NCBI GenBank assembly: GCA_025056355.1
Contig: JANWWI010000001.1
Coordinates: 62,001-126,000, forward strand
Length of the DNA stretch: 64,000 nt
Source of the DNA: Casimicrobiaceae bacterium
GTDB taxonomy: Bacteria; Pseudomonadota; Gammaproteobacteria; Burkholderiales; Casimicrobiaceae
Direction of reading: 5' to 3'
The notes below the pieces were generated by a model. It saw only the letters and a program-made list of their open reading frames with translations. It was not told where the DNA came from and did not search any database. Within the stretch, counting starts at the first letter, position 1; every line of letters begins with the position of its first letter. Below are positions 43,290-51,985 of the stretch, piece after piece. The translations under genes and the position numbers were made by a program.

Positions 43290-44077
43290 AACAGCGCGCC
43301 GTCGTCGAGCCGCAGCGCGGTGAGCGCGCCGCCCCAGAGACAACCCGAATCGATCAGCGTGACGTTGGGCCACAAGCGCAGCCCTTCGCTCGACCAATGC
43401 CCGGCGACGATCCGCGCATGGCGGCTTGCCCGCTCAGGGTGGGCAAACCACGGCGCAAAACCCGCCGGGGCGTGGCGCGCGTCGCGTTTTTCGCGAAATT
43501 CAATTTCGTCCGCGGCCGAACAAAAGCGAAGCCGCGCGAATGCATTGACGATCACGCGGGCACGATCACTGCCGGCGAGCGTCTCGCGCCAGGCGCGCGG
43601 CTCATTGCCAAACAGCGTCGAGAGAAACGCGCGCGGGTCCGGCACGCGCAGCGCCGTTTCGACCTCTCGAGCCAGTGCGCGGGCCTGCGCGAGGCTCCAA
43701 CTCGGAAGCAAACCCGCGTGGATGATGACTGTTTGGCCCGTCTCGACGAGCAGCGGCCGATGGCGAAGCCAGTCGATCAAGCGCGGCGCATCCTCGGCTG
43801 CGAGTAGTTCGCCGAGCGTGTCGTCCGGGGCGAGCTTGGCAAGGCCGTAGTAGGCGAGGATCAAGAAAAAATCGTGATTGCCGAGCACGCTTTCTGCCGC
43901 GCCTTGCTCGGCAAGCGCCGCAATGCGCCGCAACACCGAAAGGGAGTCGGGCCCGCGGTTGACCAGATCGCCGACGAACACGGCGCGGTCGCGCGCGCAG
44001 TCGAAGCGAATAAGCGTGAGGAGTCGCTCGAGCTCCTCGTGGCAGCCCTGGAGGTCGCCGATCACGAACGTGGCCAT
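43247..44077 (-). CDS. apaH: Bis(5'-nucleosyl)-tetraphosphatase, symmetrical (diadenosine tetraphosphatase)
   Basis: ApaH cleaves Ap4A to two ADP and so controls stress dinucleotides; it can also remove Np4 caps from RNA. The 276-residue protein begins MATFVIGDLQGCHEELERLL with the first phosphoesterase motif GDLQG. GDLVNRGPDSL near 36, GNHD near 66, and a later GHWSSEGL near 226 complete the metal site. The length matches the family. It ends overlapping plsC and its 5' side faces the cytochrome gene. Confidence 0.93.
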   Translation of the reverse strand: MATFVIGDLQGCHEELERLLTLIRFDCARDRAVFVGDLVNRGPDSLSVLRRIAALAEQGAAESVLGNHDFFLILAYYGLAKLAPDDTLGELLAAEDAPRLIDWLRHRPLLVETGQTVIIHAGLLPSWSLAQARALAREVETALRVPDPRAFLSTLFGNEPRAWRETLAGSDRARVIVNAFARLRFCSAADEIEFREKRDARHAPAGFAPWFAHPERASRHARIVAGHWSSEGLRLWPNVTLIDSGCLWGGALTALRLDDGALFQVPSLRPRSLALD

Positions 44078-44144
44078 CGGTTGCGGCCCTGTTGCGGCTC
44101 ACGGGCAGAGGTGGGCACGGCCTGCCTCGCCAGCGACGCAGGGC

Positions 44145-44636
44145 TTAGCGCGAGCGAGCGACTTGATAGTCCACTGCGGCTTTGACTTCTTCGTCGCTGA
44201 GCGAGCTGTTTCCGCCGCGTGCGGGCATGCCCTTGAAGCCCTCGATCGAATGTTTGTAGAGCACTGCCATGCCCTGCGCGATGCGCGCGGCCCAGGCGGC
44301 TTTGTCGCCGGTCTTCGGTGCGCCCGCAACACCGGCTTCATGACAAGCCGCACAGGCGAGCCGATAGACCTCTTCACCGCTGCGTGCAGATTGTGCAACA
44401 GCGGCAACCGGCACGGGTGCAACTGCAGCGGCCGGCGTGAGGTCACCGGCCCGGACGAGCTCGCCGATCGGGCGGATGCGCTGTTCGACGCTTGCCGGCG
44501 ATTCGTTCGGGTCGATGCGCTTGCTGCTTGCAACCAGATATGCGGTCATGAGCGCAAGCATCACGGGCGTGACAAGCGCAACAACGCCCGCGATGATCAA
44601 CTGTTTCGGTGTTTTGATGAAACCCTCGCCACTCAT
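44145..44636 (-). CDS. Membrane-anchored c5-type cytochrome c
   Basis: The 163-residue protein starts MSGEGFIKTPKQLIIAG and has an N-terminal membrane anchor (about 12-35). After a Pro/Ala-rich linker comes one heme-binding CAACH with Cys95, Cys98 and His99, and Met137 in KGMPARGG is the likely sixth ligand. It resembles cytochrome c5/c555-type electron carriers at the periplasmic face of the membrane. A paralogue of the anchor without a heme domain lies 440 bases upstream, on the other side of the tRNA gene. The respiratory partner is not shown in the window. Confidence 0.9.
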   Translation of the reverse strand: MSGEGFIKTPKQLIIAGVVALVTPVMLALMTAYLVASSKRIDPNESPASVEQRIRPIGELVRAGDLTPAAAVAPVPVAAVAQSARSGEEVYRLACAACHEAGVAGAPKTGDKAAWAARIAQGMAVLYKHSIEGFKGMPARGGNSSLSDEEVKAAVDYQVARSR

Positions 44637-44734
44637 GGAGCGTACATGCGCGGCAAGCGTAGCGGCACGCGCAGATGAAGTTAAAAGCCACTTCAGTATA
44701 CGTAGCCGTCTGCGCTTTGCATCGTACGGCTTCC

Positions 44735-44740
44735 TATAAT
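44735..44740 (+). promoter_or_regulatory. -10 element of the tRNA-Arg gene
   Basis: TATAAT matches the consensus perfectly and ends nine bases before the tRNA 5' end. I do not see a good -35 at 17 bases, so this is a strong -10 only. Confidence 0.7.
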
Positions 44741-44748
44741 TTGCATGG

Positions 44749-44825
44749 GCGCCCGTAGCTCAGCTGGATAGAGTGTTGGTTTCCGAAGCCAAAGGTCACA
44801 GGTTCGACTCCTGTCGGGCGCGCCA
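44749..44825 (+). tRNA. tRNA-Arg (anticodon CCG)
   Basis: The 77-nt cloverleaf folds with acceptor arms GCGCCCG and CGGGCGC, discriminator G and a genome-encoded CCA end. The D-arm reads GCTCAGCTGGATAGAGT and the anticodon stem TTGGT/GCCAA carries the loop TTCCGAA. The anticodon CCG reads the Arg codon CGG. The T-arm is CACAGGTTCGACTCCTGTC-like. No intact terminator U-run follows. The 249 bases between it and the next gene hold no other recognisable feature. Confidence 0.97.
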
Positions 44826-45074
44826 ATCGACAAAGCGGCGCAGGGCTTCAAGCCTCAAGTGCCTCAAGTGACAAAGCAGCGCGACACGCGCCCTCACGCC
44901 TTTCAAACACGCTCAACCGCCCTCTCCATCGAGTGCTCGGACGAGCGCGGTTTGGACCAGCGCGCACTTGCCCGAAAGCAGTCGACGCGACAATCGGCAA
45001 GGCAAACACACGTGGCAAGGCGATCGGCGCGATCGCGTCGACCGCCTCAGCGCTTGAGACCCGATTTGTTGCCC

Positions 45075-45311
45075 TTACTTCGCCGGCAGCTCCTTGAGTG
45101 AGGGAGCGTCGCGGTTCAGAAGCGAGAAACCGCCTGCCGGCTTGATCTGCGCTTCACGCTCTTGAGGCGCAGCCGGCGGTGCAGCGAAGCGCCCCGTCAC
45201 GGCGTAGGCTGCGATCAAGGCCACCGCCACCGGAATCGCGAAGGCGAGCACGCCGGCGATGATCAGTTGTTTGGGCGTTTTGATGAAGCTTTCCGAGTGT
45301 TGTTCGCTCAC
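45075..45311 (-). CDS. Small membrane-anchor protein, paralogue of the cytochrome c anchor, lacking a heme domain
   Basis: The 78-residue protein has SFIKTPKQLIIAGVLAFAIP near residue 7-26, nearly identical to the N-terminus of the c-type cytochrome at 44145. It then has one membrane helix and a short Pro/Lys tail (FSLLNRDAPSLKELPAK). There is no CxxCH motif, so it cannot bind heme c. It may be a truncated copy or a small membrane partner. The GTG at 45311 is chosen for the match with the paralogue; GGGGAA is its weak ribosome site. It ends 170 bases before aceB in the same direction as the cytochrome. Confidence 0.65.
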   Translation of the reverse strand: MSEQHSESFIKTPKQLIIAGVLAFAIPVAVALIAAYAVTGRFAAPPAAPQEREAQIKPAGGFSLLNRDAPSLKELPAK

Positions 45312-45481
45312 GCCTGATTCCCCGTTGGTTTTGTCGACACGACGCACATTTTGCCGCACCCAAGCGGCGCATTGAGGTGGAGACCCGCACGGCCTGAAGG
45401 GCCCCGCATGGTCGAAAGGATGAATGAAGCGGGGCGGGCCTGGCCCCAAAAGAGAGCGGCTCGGCTCTACGGCTCAGACTT

Positions 45482-47068
45482 CTAAATCTCTTCATAGAGC
45501 GGCAGGGTTAGGAACTCGGCAAACTCCTCCTGCGTGCTGAGCTGGGTAAAGATTTCCGCTGCTCGGTCGAACTTGCCGACTGCGCCTGTGGCTTTCACTT
45601 TGGCGAGCTCCTCGGGCACGAGCGCGCGCACGAGCTCGGCGGTGACTTTGCGTCCGTCTTCGAGCACGCCTTTGGGCGAGCGGATCCACTGCCAGACCTG
45701 CGAGCGGCTGATTTCGGCGGTGGCTGCGTCTTCCATGAGGTTGTGGATCGGCACACAGCCGAGCCCGGACAGCCAAGCGCCGAGGTAGTGGATGCCGACG
45801 TTGATGTTCATGCGCAGACCCGCTTCCGTGATCGGTCGCTCGGGCTGGAAGTTGAGTAAATCGGCGGCGCTGACCTGCACGTCATCGCGCTGCTTGCCCC
45901 ATTGATTCGGACGATCGCCGAGCACGGCCTTGAACTCTTCCATCGCTATTGGCACAAGTCCCGGATGGGCGACCCAACCGCCGTCGTAGCCGTCCGTGGC
46001 GTCGCGGCGCTTGTCGGCGCGCACGCCAGCCAGTGCGCGTTCGTTGGCGGCCGGGTCGTTCTTGATCGGGATGAGCGCACTCATGCCGCCGATGGCCGGA
46101 GCGCCGCGCTTGTGACAGGTCTTGAGCAACAAAAGCGCGTAAGCGCGCATAAACGGAGCCGTCATGGTGACGAGCGCTCGGTCGGCCAGGCAGAAGTTGC
46201 GGTCGCGTTTGAATTTTTTGATGCAGGAGAAGATGTAGTCCCAGCGCCCGGCGTTCAGGCCCGCCGAGTGTTCGCGCAGCTCGTAGAGGATTTCTTCCAT
46301 CTCGAAGGCGGCCAAGATCGTTTCAATCAGCACCGTGGCCTTGATCGTGCCGCGCGGAATGCCGAGCTCATCTTGGGCTGCGCAGAAAATGTCGTTCCAG
46401 AGCCGGGCTTCGAGGTGCGACTCCAACTTGGGCAGGTAGAAGAACGGGCCTGCACCGCGCGCCAGTTGCTCCTTGGCGTTGTGGAAGAAAAAGAGCGCGA
46501 AGTCGAACAGCCCGCCCGAGACGCGCTCGCCGTCGACCGTGACGTGCTTTTCATCGAGGTGCCAGCCGCGCGGTCGAACTTGAAGCGTGGCGATCGTGTC
46601 GTTGAGCGTGTAGCGCTTGCCGCCCGTCTCAACGGTCAGTTCGCGGCGAACCGCTCGCTTCAAGTTGAGCTGCCCCTGGATTTGGTTGTCCCAGTTGGGC
46701 GTGTTCGAGTCTTCAAAGTCGGTCATGTAGCTGTCTGCGCCTGAGTTGAGCGCATTGATGATCATCTTGGCATCGACCGGGCCCGTGATCTCGACGCGCC
46801 GGCATTCGAGTGCCTTCGGCAAGGGGGCGATACGCCAGCTTGGATCGTTGCGGATGTGCGCCGTCTCGGGCAAAAAGTCCGGCCGCTCGCCCGCGTCGAT
46901 GCGCTTCGCGCGCTCGGCGCGCGCAGCCAGTAGCGCTTTGCGCCGTGGCTCGAACTCGCGGTGCAGTCGGGCAACAAAGGCCAGTGCTTCGGGAGTCAGG
47001 ATTTCGGCGTAGTCGGGTTTGACGGGGGCGTGAATGACCACGCCGGCAGGTGTGTTGATGGAGGTCAT
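45482..47068 (-). CDS. aceB: Malate synthase A
   Basis: Malate synthase condenses glyoxylate with acetyl-CoA in the glyoxylate cycle, allowing growth on acetate or fatty acids. The 528-residue protein has the family's conserved [14 protein letters not shown] near 115-128 and [15 protein letters not shown] near 158-172. [23 protein letters not shown] near 234-256 follows, with the Mg-binding Glu. The catalytic Asp region follows in the C-terminal domain near [20 protein letters not shown]. It is class A length. Isocitrate lyase is not in the window. Its 5' side contains a small hairpin (GCGGCTT/AAGCCGC at 47124-47142). Confidence 0.95.
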   Translation of the reverse strand: MTSINTPAGVVIHAPVKPDYAEILTPEALAFVARLHREFEPRRKALLAARAERAKRIDAGERPDFLPETAHIRNDPSWRIAPLPKALECRRVEITGPVDAKMIINALNSGADSYMTDFEDSNTPNWDNQIQGQLNLKRAVRRELTVETGGKRYTLNDTIATLQVRPRGWHLDEKHVTVDGERVSGGLFDFALFFFHNAKEQLARGAGPFFYLPKLESHLEARLWNDIFCAAQDELGIPRGTIKATVLIETILAAFEMEEILYELREHSAGLNAGRWDYIFSCIKKFKRDRNFCLADRALVTMTAPFMRAYALLLLKTCHKRGAPAIGGMSALIPIKNDPAANERALAGVRADKRRDATDGYDGGWVAHPGLVPIAMEEFKAVLGDRPNQWGKQRDDVQVSAADLLNFQPERPITEAGLRMNINVGIHYLGAWLSGLGCVPIHNLMEDAATAEISRSQVWQWIRSPKGVLEDGRKVTAELVRALVPEELAKVKATGAVGKFDRAAEIFTQLSTQEEFAEFLTLPLYEEI

Positions 47069-47207
47069 GATCGAGAAGAGATGAATCCGAGACCGTGGGA
47101 TCGCTCAAGCGGATCAATCGGAGGCGGCTTTGCTCAAGCCGCAGCCGGATTGCTCGAGCACGATGAGCATTGTTGCGAGCCGTGAGCGCGCAAGCCGCAG
47201 AAATTTC

Positions 47208-47230
47208 AAAAAACGGAACTTAGGGTTCCG
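47208..47230 (-). terminator. Intrinsic terminator of the GNAT operon
   Basis: Read on the minus strand, CGGAAC pairs with GTTCCG around a five-base loop and is followed by six T residues (47208-47213 complement). It lies about 30 bases after the GNAT stop and ends the helicase-ybaK-GNAT unit. Confidence 0.85.
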
Positions 47231-47258
47231 AAAATCACGTTTCGAGCGGTCTCCAAGG

Positions 47259-47753
47259 TCACGGCGCTTCTGCGAAGCGCGTGAGCGCCTCGCCGGTCAT
47301 GCGCACGAGGCGCCAATCGGGCAGCACCTGCGCGCCCATGGCCTCGTAGAAACCGATTGCGGTAGCGTTCCAGTCGAGGACGACCCACTCGAAACGCCCA
47401 CAGCCGCGTTCGACGGCGGTGCGTGCGAGGGTCTTGAGCAGGGCGCGGCCGATGCCGCGACCGCGCATTTCCGGCAAGACGAACAAATCCTCGAGGTAGA
47501 GCCCGCGGCGGCCGAGGAAGCTCGAGAAGTTGTGGTAATAGAGCGCAAATGCAACCGGCTGGCCGTCCCAGTCGGCCAGAAGACACTCGATGCGCGCCTC
47601 GGGACCGAAGAGCTCGCGCTCGAAGTCGCCCGGGGTCGACACCATCAGGTGTTCGAGCCGCTCGTACACTGCCAACGCTCGCACGAGAGCGTGTAGCGCT
47701 GTTACATCTCTGGGTTGCGCGGCGCGGATAGTCACGCCAGGCGGTACGCTCAT
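47259..47753 (-). CDS. GNAT-family N-acetyltransferase
   Basis: The 164-residue protein has the acetyl-CoA-binding motif RGRGIGRALLKTLA near residue 97-110, preceded by the beta-bulge strand LEDLFVLPEMRG. The layout YHNFSSFLGRRGLYLED is typical of the polyamine/diamine acetyltransferase group, so a diamine substrate is possible, but this is a guess. It overlaps the ybaK-like gene by four bases (ATGA), so they are coupled. Confidence 0.75.
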   Translation of the reverse strand: MSVPPGVTIRAAQPRDVTALHALVRALAVYERLEHLMVSTPGDFERELFGPEARIECLLADWDGQPVAFALYYHNFSSFLGRRGLYLEDLFVLPEMRGRGIGRALLKTLARTAVERGCGRFEWVVLDWNATAIGFYEAMGAQVLPDWRLVRMTGEALTRFAEAP

Positions 47754-48241
47754 GGGGCGAGTTCGATCACATCGGCGACGGTTGCACCGCTTACCCGAAC
47801 GAGCTCTTCACTGGCGATCTCGAACATCGCCTGCGGGGTTCCACCTGCGGGGAAGATAGTGGAGAAGCGCAGCAAGGTTTCATCGAACAAGACGGTCGCC
47901 GGCCGAGCCAGTGCAATCGGGGCCACACCGCCGATCACAAAGCCGGTGTGCTCGCGCACGTAGTCGGCATCCGCCTTGCCCGGGCGTTCACCGACGAGGC
48001 GTGCGACCTTGTCGCGGTCGACGCGATGAGCGCCGCTTGTGATGACCAGAATCGGACGGCCGCTTGCTTCGCCGCGGAAAACGATGCTCTTGGCGATCTG
48101 TGCGAGATCGCAGCCGAGAACAGCGGCGGCCTCTTGGGCCGTGCGGCACGCCGAGGCGTACTCTCGCACCACCGCGCGAGATCCGGCGGCGCGCAAGGCA
48201 TCCTGCACGCGCTGCGCGGAGGGTGATAGTGTGCCGCTCAC
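47750..48241 (-). CDS. YbaK/EbsC-family aminoacyl-tRNA deacylase
   Basis: The 163-residue protein is the editing-domain fold of prolyl-tRNA synthetase (INS). It removes wrong amino acids from tRNA, for example Cys-tRNA(Pro). Visible pieces include AKSIVFRG near residue 49-56, VITSGAHRVDRDKVARLVG near 66-84 and TGFVIGGVAPIAL near 99-111, the last a family landmark. It overlaps both neighbours by four bases, so helicase-ybaK-GNAT is one coupled operon. YbaK itself and EbsC differ little here, so the exact tRNA is not claimed. Confidence 0.82.
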   Translation of the reverse strand: MSGTLSPSAQRVQDALRAAGSRAVVREYASACRTAQEAAAVLGCDLAQIAKSIVFRGEASGRPILVITSGAHRVDRDKVARLVGERPGKADADYVREHTGFVIGGVAPIALARPATVLFDETLLRFSTIFPAGGTPQAMFEIASEELVRVSGATVADVIELAP

Positions 48242-49812
48242 GCGGAAACGTCCTGCAAGTGATCGTGCTCGACGCGCTCAAGCGCGGGTGCCCGCGGCGA
48301 CGGCGCGGGGGAGGTGTGCGCAGGCGGCCGAAGTAAGGCGCAGATCTCGGAAGGCCGGCGAGTGCGTGCGCCGATCGGGACCGGTCGCGCGGGGGGTTGG
48401 TCGGGGTTGTTCGCGAAGTGCTTCGGGTCGCGCGGACGATCCTTCGCCTCGGAGGCACCGGCGCGCGTCGCCACATTCCCGCGCTCGGGTCGCTGCGCCA
48501 GATCGGGCAGCGGCACGACCTCGATCGTGCGCTTGATGAGCCGTTCGATCTCTTCGAGTAAGCGCTCTTCCTCCGGCGAAACGAAGGAGATCGCCATCCC
48601 GCTTGCGCCGGCGCGCCCGGTGCGGCCGATACGGTGTACGTAGTCTTCGGCTACGAAGGGGAGCTCGTAGTTGACCACCACAGGCAGCTCTTCGATGTCG
48701 AGCCCGCGCGCGGCGACGTCGGTGGCCACCATGATCGTAGCTGCACCGGACTTGAAGGCTTCAAGGGCTTTCAGGCGCTCTTCTTGGGTTTTATCGCCGT
48801 GCAGCGCCGTGGTTGAAAAGCCCTCGCGCGCCAGTGCCCGGGCAAGCCGCGCCGTTTCCGCTTTGCTTCGGCAGAAGACGAGCACCTGCGTGAGGTTTTC
48901 GCTGCGCACGAGGTGGGCAAGAAGCCGCCGTTTGTCCTCCGCTGCCACCCTGTACAGGCGCTGCGTGACGGTCTCGGCGGCCGTGCTGCGCCGTGCCACC
49001 TCGATGACCGCTGGCGAGCGCAACATGCGGTCGGCCAGCTCGCGGATTTCCTCCGGAAAGGTCGCCGAAAAAAGAAGGCTCTGCCGCTCGCGCGGAAGTA
49101 GCGCGAGGATGCGGTGAATGTCGGGCAGAAAGCCCATGTCGAGCATGCGGTCGGCCTCATCAAGCACAAGCACCTCGACGTAGTTCAAGAACACGTTGCG
49201 CTGCTCGTGATGGTCGAGCAGCCGTCCGGGTGTGGCGACCAGGACCTCCACCCCGGCGCGCACGGCCTTTTCTTGCTCGCGGATATCGACGCCTCCGTAG
49301 ACCACGGTTGAGCGAAGACCGGTGTATTTGCCGTAGGCGGCCACGTTCTGCCCAATCTGGATGGCCAGCTCCCGCGTGGGCGCAAGAATGAGCGCGCGCA
49401 CGGGGTGACGCGCTGGCGAGGGTGAGCTGTTGGCGTACTTTGCCAAGCGCGCAAGGATCGGTAAGGCAAATGCCGCTGTCTTGCCGGTGCCGGTCTGCGC
49501 GCGACCCATGACGTCGCGTCCTTCGAGCACGACCGGAATCGCGCGCGCCTGGATGGGGGTCGGTGTGAGGTAGCCGAGTTCGCGCACGGCACGCAGGATC
49601 GGCTCGGGCAGACCGAGTGCCTCGAAGCCGCTTGCGCAAGAGGTCGGCATCGCCCCAGAGGAGCTTGCTGCCACCGGCTCCGAAGGCTCAGAGGAGGCTC
49701 TCGCGGCCGTACCGTCAATCGGGAGTGTCGCCGCCTCGGACGATTCGGCGAGGGCAAAAGTCGGCGCCTCACCCAGCGCCGGCGAGTGGGGCGAGCGTGT
49801 GAGCTCGGTCAT
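48238..49812 (-). CDS. DEAD-box ATP-dependent RNA helicase (RhlE-like)
   Basis: The 524-residue helicase remodels RNA, often during ribosome assembly or decay. Motifs in order: Q motif near FEALGLPEPILRAVRELGYLTPTPIQ, Walker A AQTGTGKT (about 105-112), DEAD as VLDEAD (about 209), SAT in LLFSATFP (about 242), and the C-terminal HRIGRTGR (about 374-381). The first 60 residues are a low-complexity Ser/Ala/Glu tail. The C-terminus is basic and Pro-rich. I start at 49812 (MTELTRS) because the frame upstream lacks support. It heads the coupled operon with ybaK and GNAT. Confidence 0.88.
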   Translation of the reverse strand: MTELTRSPHSPALGEAPTFALAESSEAATLPIDGTAARASSEPSEPVAASSSGAMPTSCASGFEALGLPEPILRAVRELGYLTPTPIQARAIPVVLEGRDVMGRAQTGTGKTAAFALPILARLAKYANSSPSPARHPVRALILAPTRELAIQIGQNVAAYGKYTGLRSTVVYGGVDIREQEKAVRAGVEVLVATPGRLLDHHEQRNVFLNYVEVLVLDEADRMLDMGFLPDIHRILALLPRERQSLLFSATFPEEIRELADRMLRSPAVIEVARRSTAAETVTQRLYRVAAEDKRRLLAHLVRSENLTQVLVFCRSKAETARLARALAREGFSTTALHGDKTQEERLKALEAFKSGAATIMVATDVAARGLDIEELPVVVNYELPFVAEDYVHRIGRTGRAGASGMAISFVSPEEERLLEEIERLIKRTIEVVPLPDLAQRPERGNVATRAGASEAKDRPRDPKHFANNPDQPPARPVPIGARTRRPSEICALLRPPAHTSPAPSPRAPALERVEHDHLQDVSA

Positions 49813-49854
49813 AACCCGATTGTACGGTGGCGGGGCTGTCGTGGTGGGCGGCCG

Positions 49855-49879
49855 TGCTGATCGGTTCAATCGATCAGCA
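49855..49879. repeat. Perfect 9-bp inverted repeat upstream of rubrerythrin
   Basis: TGCTGATCG (49855-49863) and CGATCAGCA (49871-49879) face each other around a 7-base loop. It sits about 130 bases before the rubrerythrin ATG and 43 bases upstream of the divergent helicase start. It may be an operator or a palindromic RNA element. Its arms share GCTGATCG/CGATCAGC with the hairpin at 59476-59503. Confidence 0.5.
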
Positions 49880-50008
49880 TTGCCAAAAAACTTCAATGCA
49901 AGACGACGGGGCGCGCGCCACAATGCGCGCTGCGAAATCGGTGCGGTCGCGCTTGTTGCCTTCGGCCGACCGTTCGCGTCCTACCCTGTGTTCGATCAAG
50001 GAGTCTCC

Positions 50009-50428
50009 ATGAACCTCAAAGGCACGAAGACGCACGAGAACCTGAAGATGGCCTTCGCCGGCGAGAGCCAGGCGAACCGTCGTTATCTCTACTTCGCCAA
50101 CAAGGCCGACGTCGAAGGGCAAAACGATGTGGCTGCGCTGTTTCGCTCGACTGCCGAGGGAGAGACGGGACACGCGCACGGGCATCTGGACTACCTCGCC
50201 CTCGTCGGCGACCCGGCCACGGATCTGCCGATCGGTTCGACGCGCGACAACCTGAAGGCGGCTGTTGCCGGCGAAACGCACGAGTACACCGACATGTACC
50301 CGGGCATGGCCAAGACCGCGCGCGAGGAAGGCTTTGACGAGATCGCCGACTGGTTCGAGACGCTCGCCAAGGCCGAGCGCTCGCACGCAAACCGCTTCCA
50401 AAAGGCGCTCGAGGCCTTGCAAGACTAA
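50009..50428 (+). CDS. Rubrerythrin (short, without rubredoxin domain)
   Basis: Rubrerythrin reduces hydrogen peroxide through a di-iron site in a four-helix bundle. The 139-residue protein has the helices with [16 protein letters not shown] (Glu18), [11 protein letters not shown] near 53, [14 protein letters not shown] and [11 protein letters not shown] near the C-terminus. The Glu-x-x-His pairs are those of the di-iron site. The C-terminal rubredoxin Cys4 domain is missing, as in many proteobacterial members, so another protein must donate electrons. AAGGAG six bases upstream supports the ATG at 50009. The Fe-S protein that follows is a natural electron donor candidate. Confidence 0.92.
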   Translation: MNLKGTKTHENLKMAFAGESQANRRYLYFANKADVEGQNDVAALFRSTAEGETGHAHGHLDYLALVGDPATDLPIGSTRDNLKAAVAGETHEYTDMYPGMAKTAREEGFDEIADWFETLAKAERSHANRFQKALEALQD

Positions 50429-50448
50429 AGCGAAGCCGGCTCAGAGGC

Positions 50449-50512
50449 CCGCTCGCTGCGCGAGCGGACTGGGTCGAATCCACCGTGCCGCGGCACGGTG
50501 GATTGTGCCCAG
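50449..50512. repeat. Hairpin plus large perfect palindrome inside the rubrerythrin cluster
   Basis: CCGCTCGC/GCGAGCGG makes an 8-bp stem with a TGC loop at 50449-50467. Next to it, 50477-50504 is a perfect 28-bp palindrome with arm AATCCACCGTGCCG, flanked by CTGGG (50469) and CCCAG (50508), which extend the stem past one 3-base mismatch. It occupies most of the 102-base space between the rubrerythrin stop and the Fe-S protein start. It has no U-run, so it may slow or process the transcript between the two genes. Confidence 0.85.
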
Positions 50513-50530
50513 GGCTCAGACGCAACTGCC

Positions 50531-51949
50531 ATGACACGAGAAGGAAACCTCGAAGCACCCACCCGCCATCCGATCGACTGGAAAAACCCCGCCTTCTGGG
50601 ACGAAGAGGCGTTGAACCGCGAGCTCGAGCGCGTCTTCGACATCTGCCACGGCTGCCGGCGCTGCGTGAGTTTGTGCAACGCCTTCCCGACGCTCTTCGA
50701 TCTGGTCGATGCCTCAGCAAGCGGTGAAATCGATGGCGTGGCCAAATCGGACTATCGCAAGGTCGTCGATCAGTGTTATTTGTGCGACCTCTGCTACATG
50801 ACCAAATGCCCGTACACGCCACCGCACGAGTGGAACGTGGACTTTCCGCACTTGATGCTGCGCGCCAAGGCGATCAAGTTCAAAAAGGGGGAAGTGGGCC
50901 GTGCCGAGCGCTTTCTGGCCTCAACCGATGTTCACGGCCAGTTTTCGGGCATTCCGATCGTGGTCCAGACGGTCAATGCGGTCAACCGCACGAAGTTTGC
51001 CCGCCGCGCGATGGAGCGCGTGCTCGGGGTCGATGCAAAGGCCTGGTTGCCCGAGTTGGCCACGCGACGGTTTCGCACGCAGGCCCGAAGCGCGCCGCGG
51101 GTCAACGCTCCCGTGCGCGACGGGGAACGCACGCCGGGTAAGGTGGCGATCTTTTCCACGTGCTACGTGAACTACAACGAACCGGGCATCGGCATGGACC
51201 TGCTCGCGGTGCTTGCGCACAACGAAATTCCGTTCGAGATCGTCGAGAAGGAGGCCTGCTGCGGCATGCCCAAGCTGGAGCTCGGCGACTTGGAGGGCGT
51301 GGCCGCCTTGGCGGCCAAAAACCTGCCGGTTTTGGCGCGCTACGCGCGCGAAGGCTTCGCCATCCTCGCGCCGATTCCCTCCTGTTCGCTCATGTTCAAG
51401 CAGGAAATTCCGTTGCTTATGCCGGAGAGCGCCGAGGCCAAGGCAGTCCAAGAGGCGATGTGGGACCCTTTCGAGTATCTCGTTGCACGGTACAAGGATG
51501 GCCTGCTCAAAACCGATTTCACGGTGGCGTTGGGCCGGGTGAGCTACCACGTGCCCTGCCACAGCCGCGTGCAGAACATGGGACGAAAGACCGAAGAGTT
51601 TTTGAAGTTGATTCCTGGCACGACCGTGCACACGGTGGAGCGCTGTTCGGGCCACGCTGGCACCTACGGCGTCAAAAAGCAACACCACGCAACCGCCATG
51701 AAAATTGGTCGGCCGGTCTTTCGCGCGATGGCGCAACCGGGCGGGGCAGCGCCCGACTTTATCGCTTCGGATTGTCAGCTTGCCGGGCACCACATCGAGC
51801 AAGGCATTCGCGAGGGGCAACTTCTCGGCTCCGCCTCAGCTTCGGCCGAGCGTTCCGGCGCAGCCGTCTTGTTGCATCCGATTTCCCTTGTTGCGCGCGC
51901 CTATGGACTGCACGGCACCACAGCTGCGGCGCAAGCCGCGACGGCATGA
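50531..51949 (+). CDS. Fe-S oxidoreductase (GlpC / heterodisulfide-reductase-like) of the rubrerythrin cluster
   Basis: The 472-residue protein has two 4Fe-4S motifs near the N-terminus (CHGCRRCVSLCNAFP and CYLCDLCYMTKCPYTPP) and two CCG-type domains (EKEACCGMP near 238 and RCSGHAGTYG near 381). This is the arrangement of GlpC and heterodisulfide reductase B-like proteins. It should carry electrons, perhaps to the rubrerythrin. The ATG at 50531 is chosen because the homologues start nearby; its ribosome site is weak. It sits between rubrerythrin and a DUF3501 gene, an order I know as a conserved proteobacterial cluster. Confidence 0.85.
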   Translation: MTREGNLEAPTRHPIDWKNPAFWDEEALNRELERVFDICHGCRRCVSLCNAFPTLFDLVDASASGEIDGVAKSDYRKVVDQCYLCDLCYMTKCPYTPPHEWNVDFPHLMLRAKAIKFKKGEVGRAERFLASTDVHGQFSGIPIVVQTVNAVNRTKFARRAMERVLGVDAKAWLPELATRRFRTQARSAPRVNAPVRDGERTPGKVAIFSTCYVNYNEPGIGMDLLAVLAHNEIPFEIVEKEACCGMPKLELGDLEGVAALAAKNLPVLARYAREGFAILAPIPSCSLMFKQEIPLLMPESAEAKAVQEAMWDPFEYLVARYKDGLLKTDFTVALGRVSYHVPCHSRVQNMGRKTEEFLKLIPGTTVHTVERCSGHAGTYGVKKQHHATAMKIGRPVFRAMAQPGGAAPDFIASDCQLAGHHIEQGIREGQLLGSASASAERSGAAVLLHPISLVARAYGLHGTTAAAQAATA

Positions 51950-51985
51950 TTGTTCACGACCGCGTCGTTTTCAAGGAGACCTGTT

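Noticed and set aside
44749-45074. Integration site beside the tRNA-Arg gene
   Set aside because: I looked for an integrase, a duplicated tRNA 3' end and odd base composition. None is visible.
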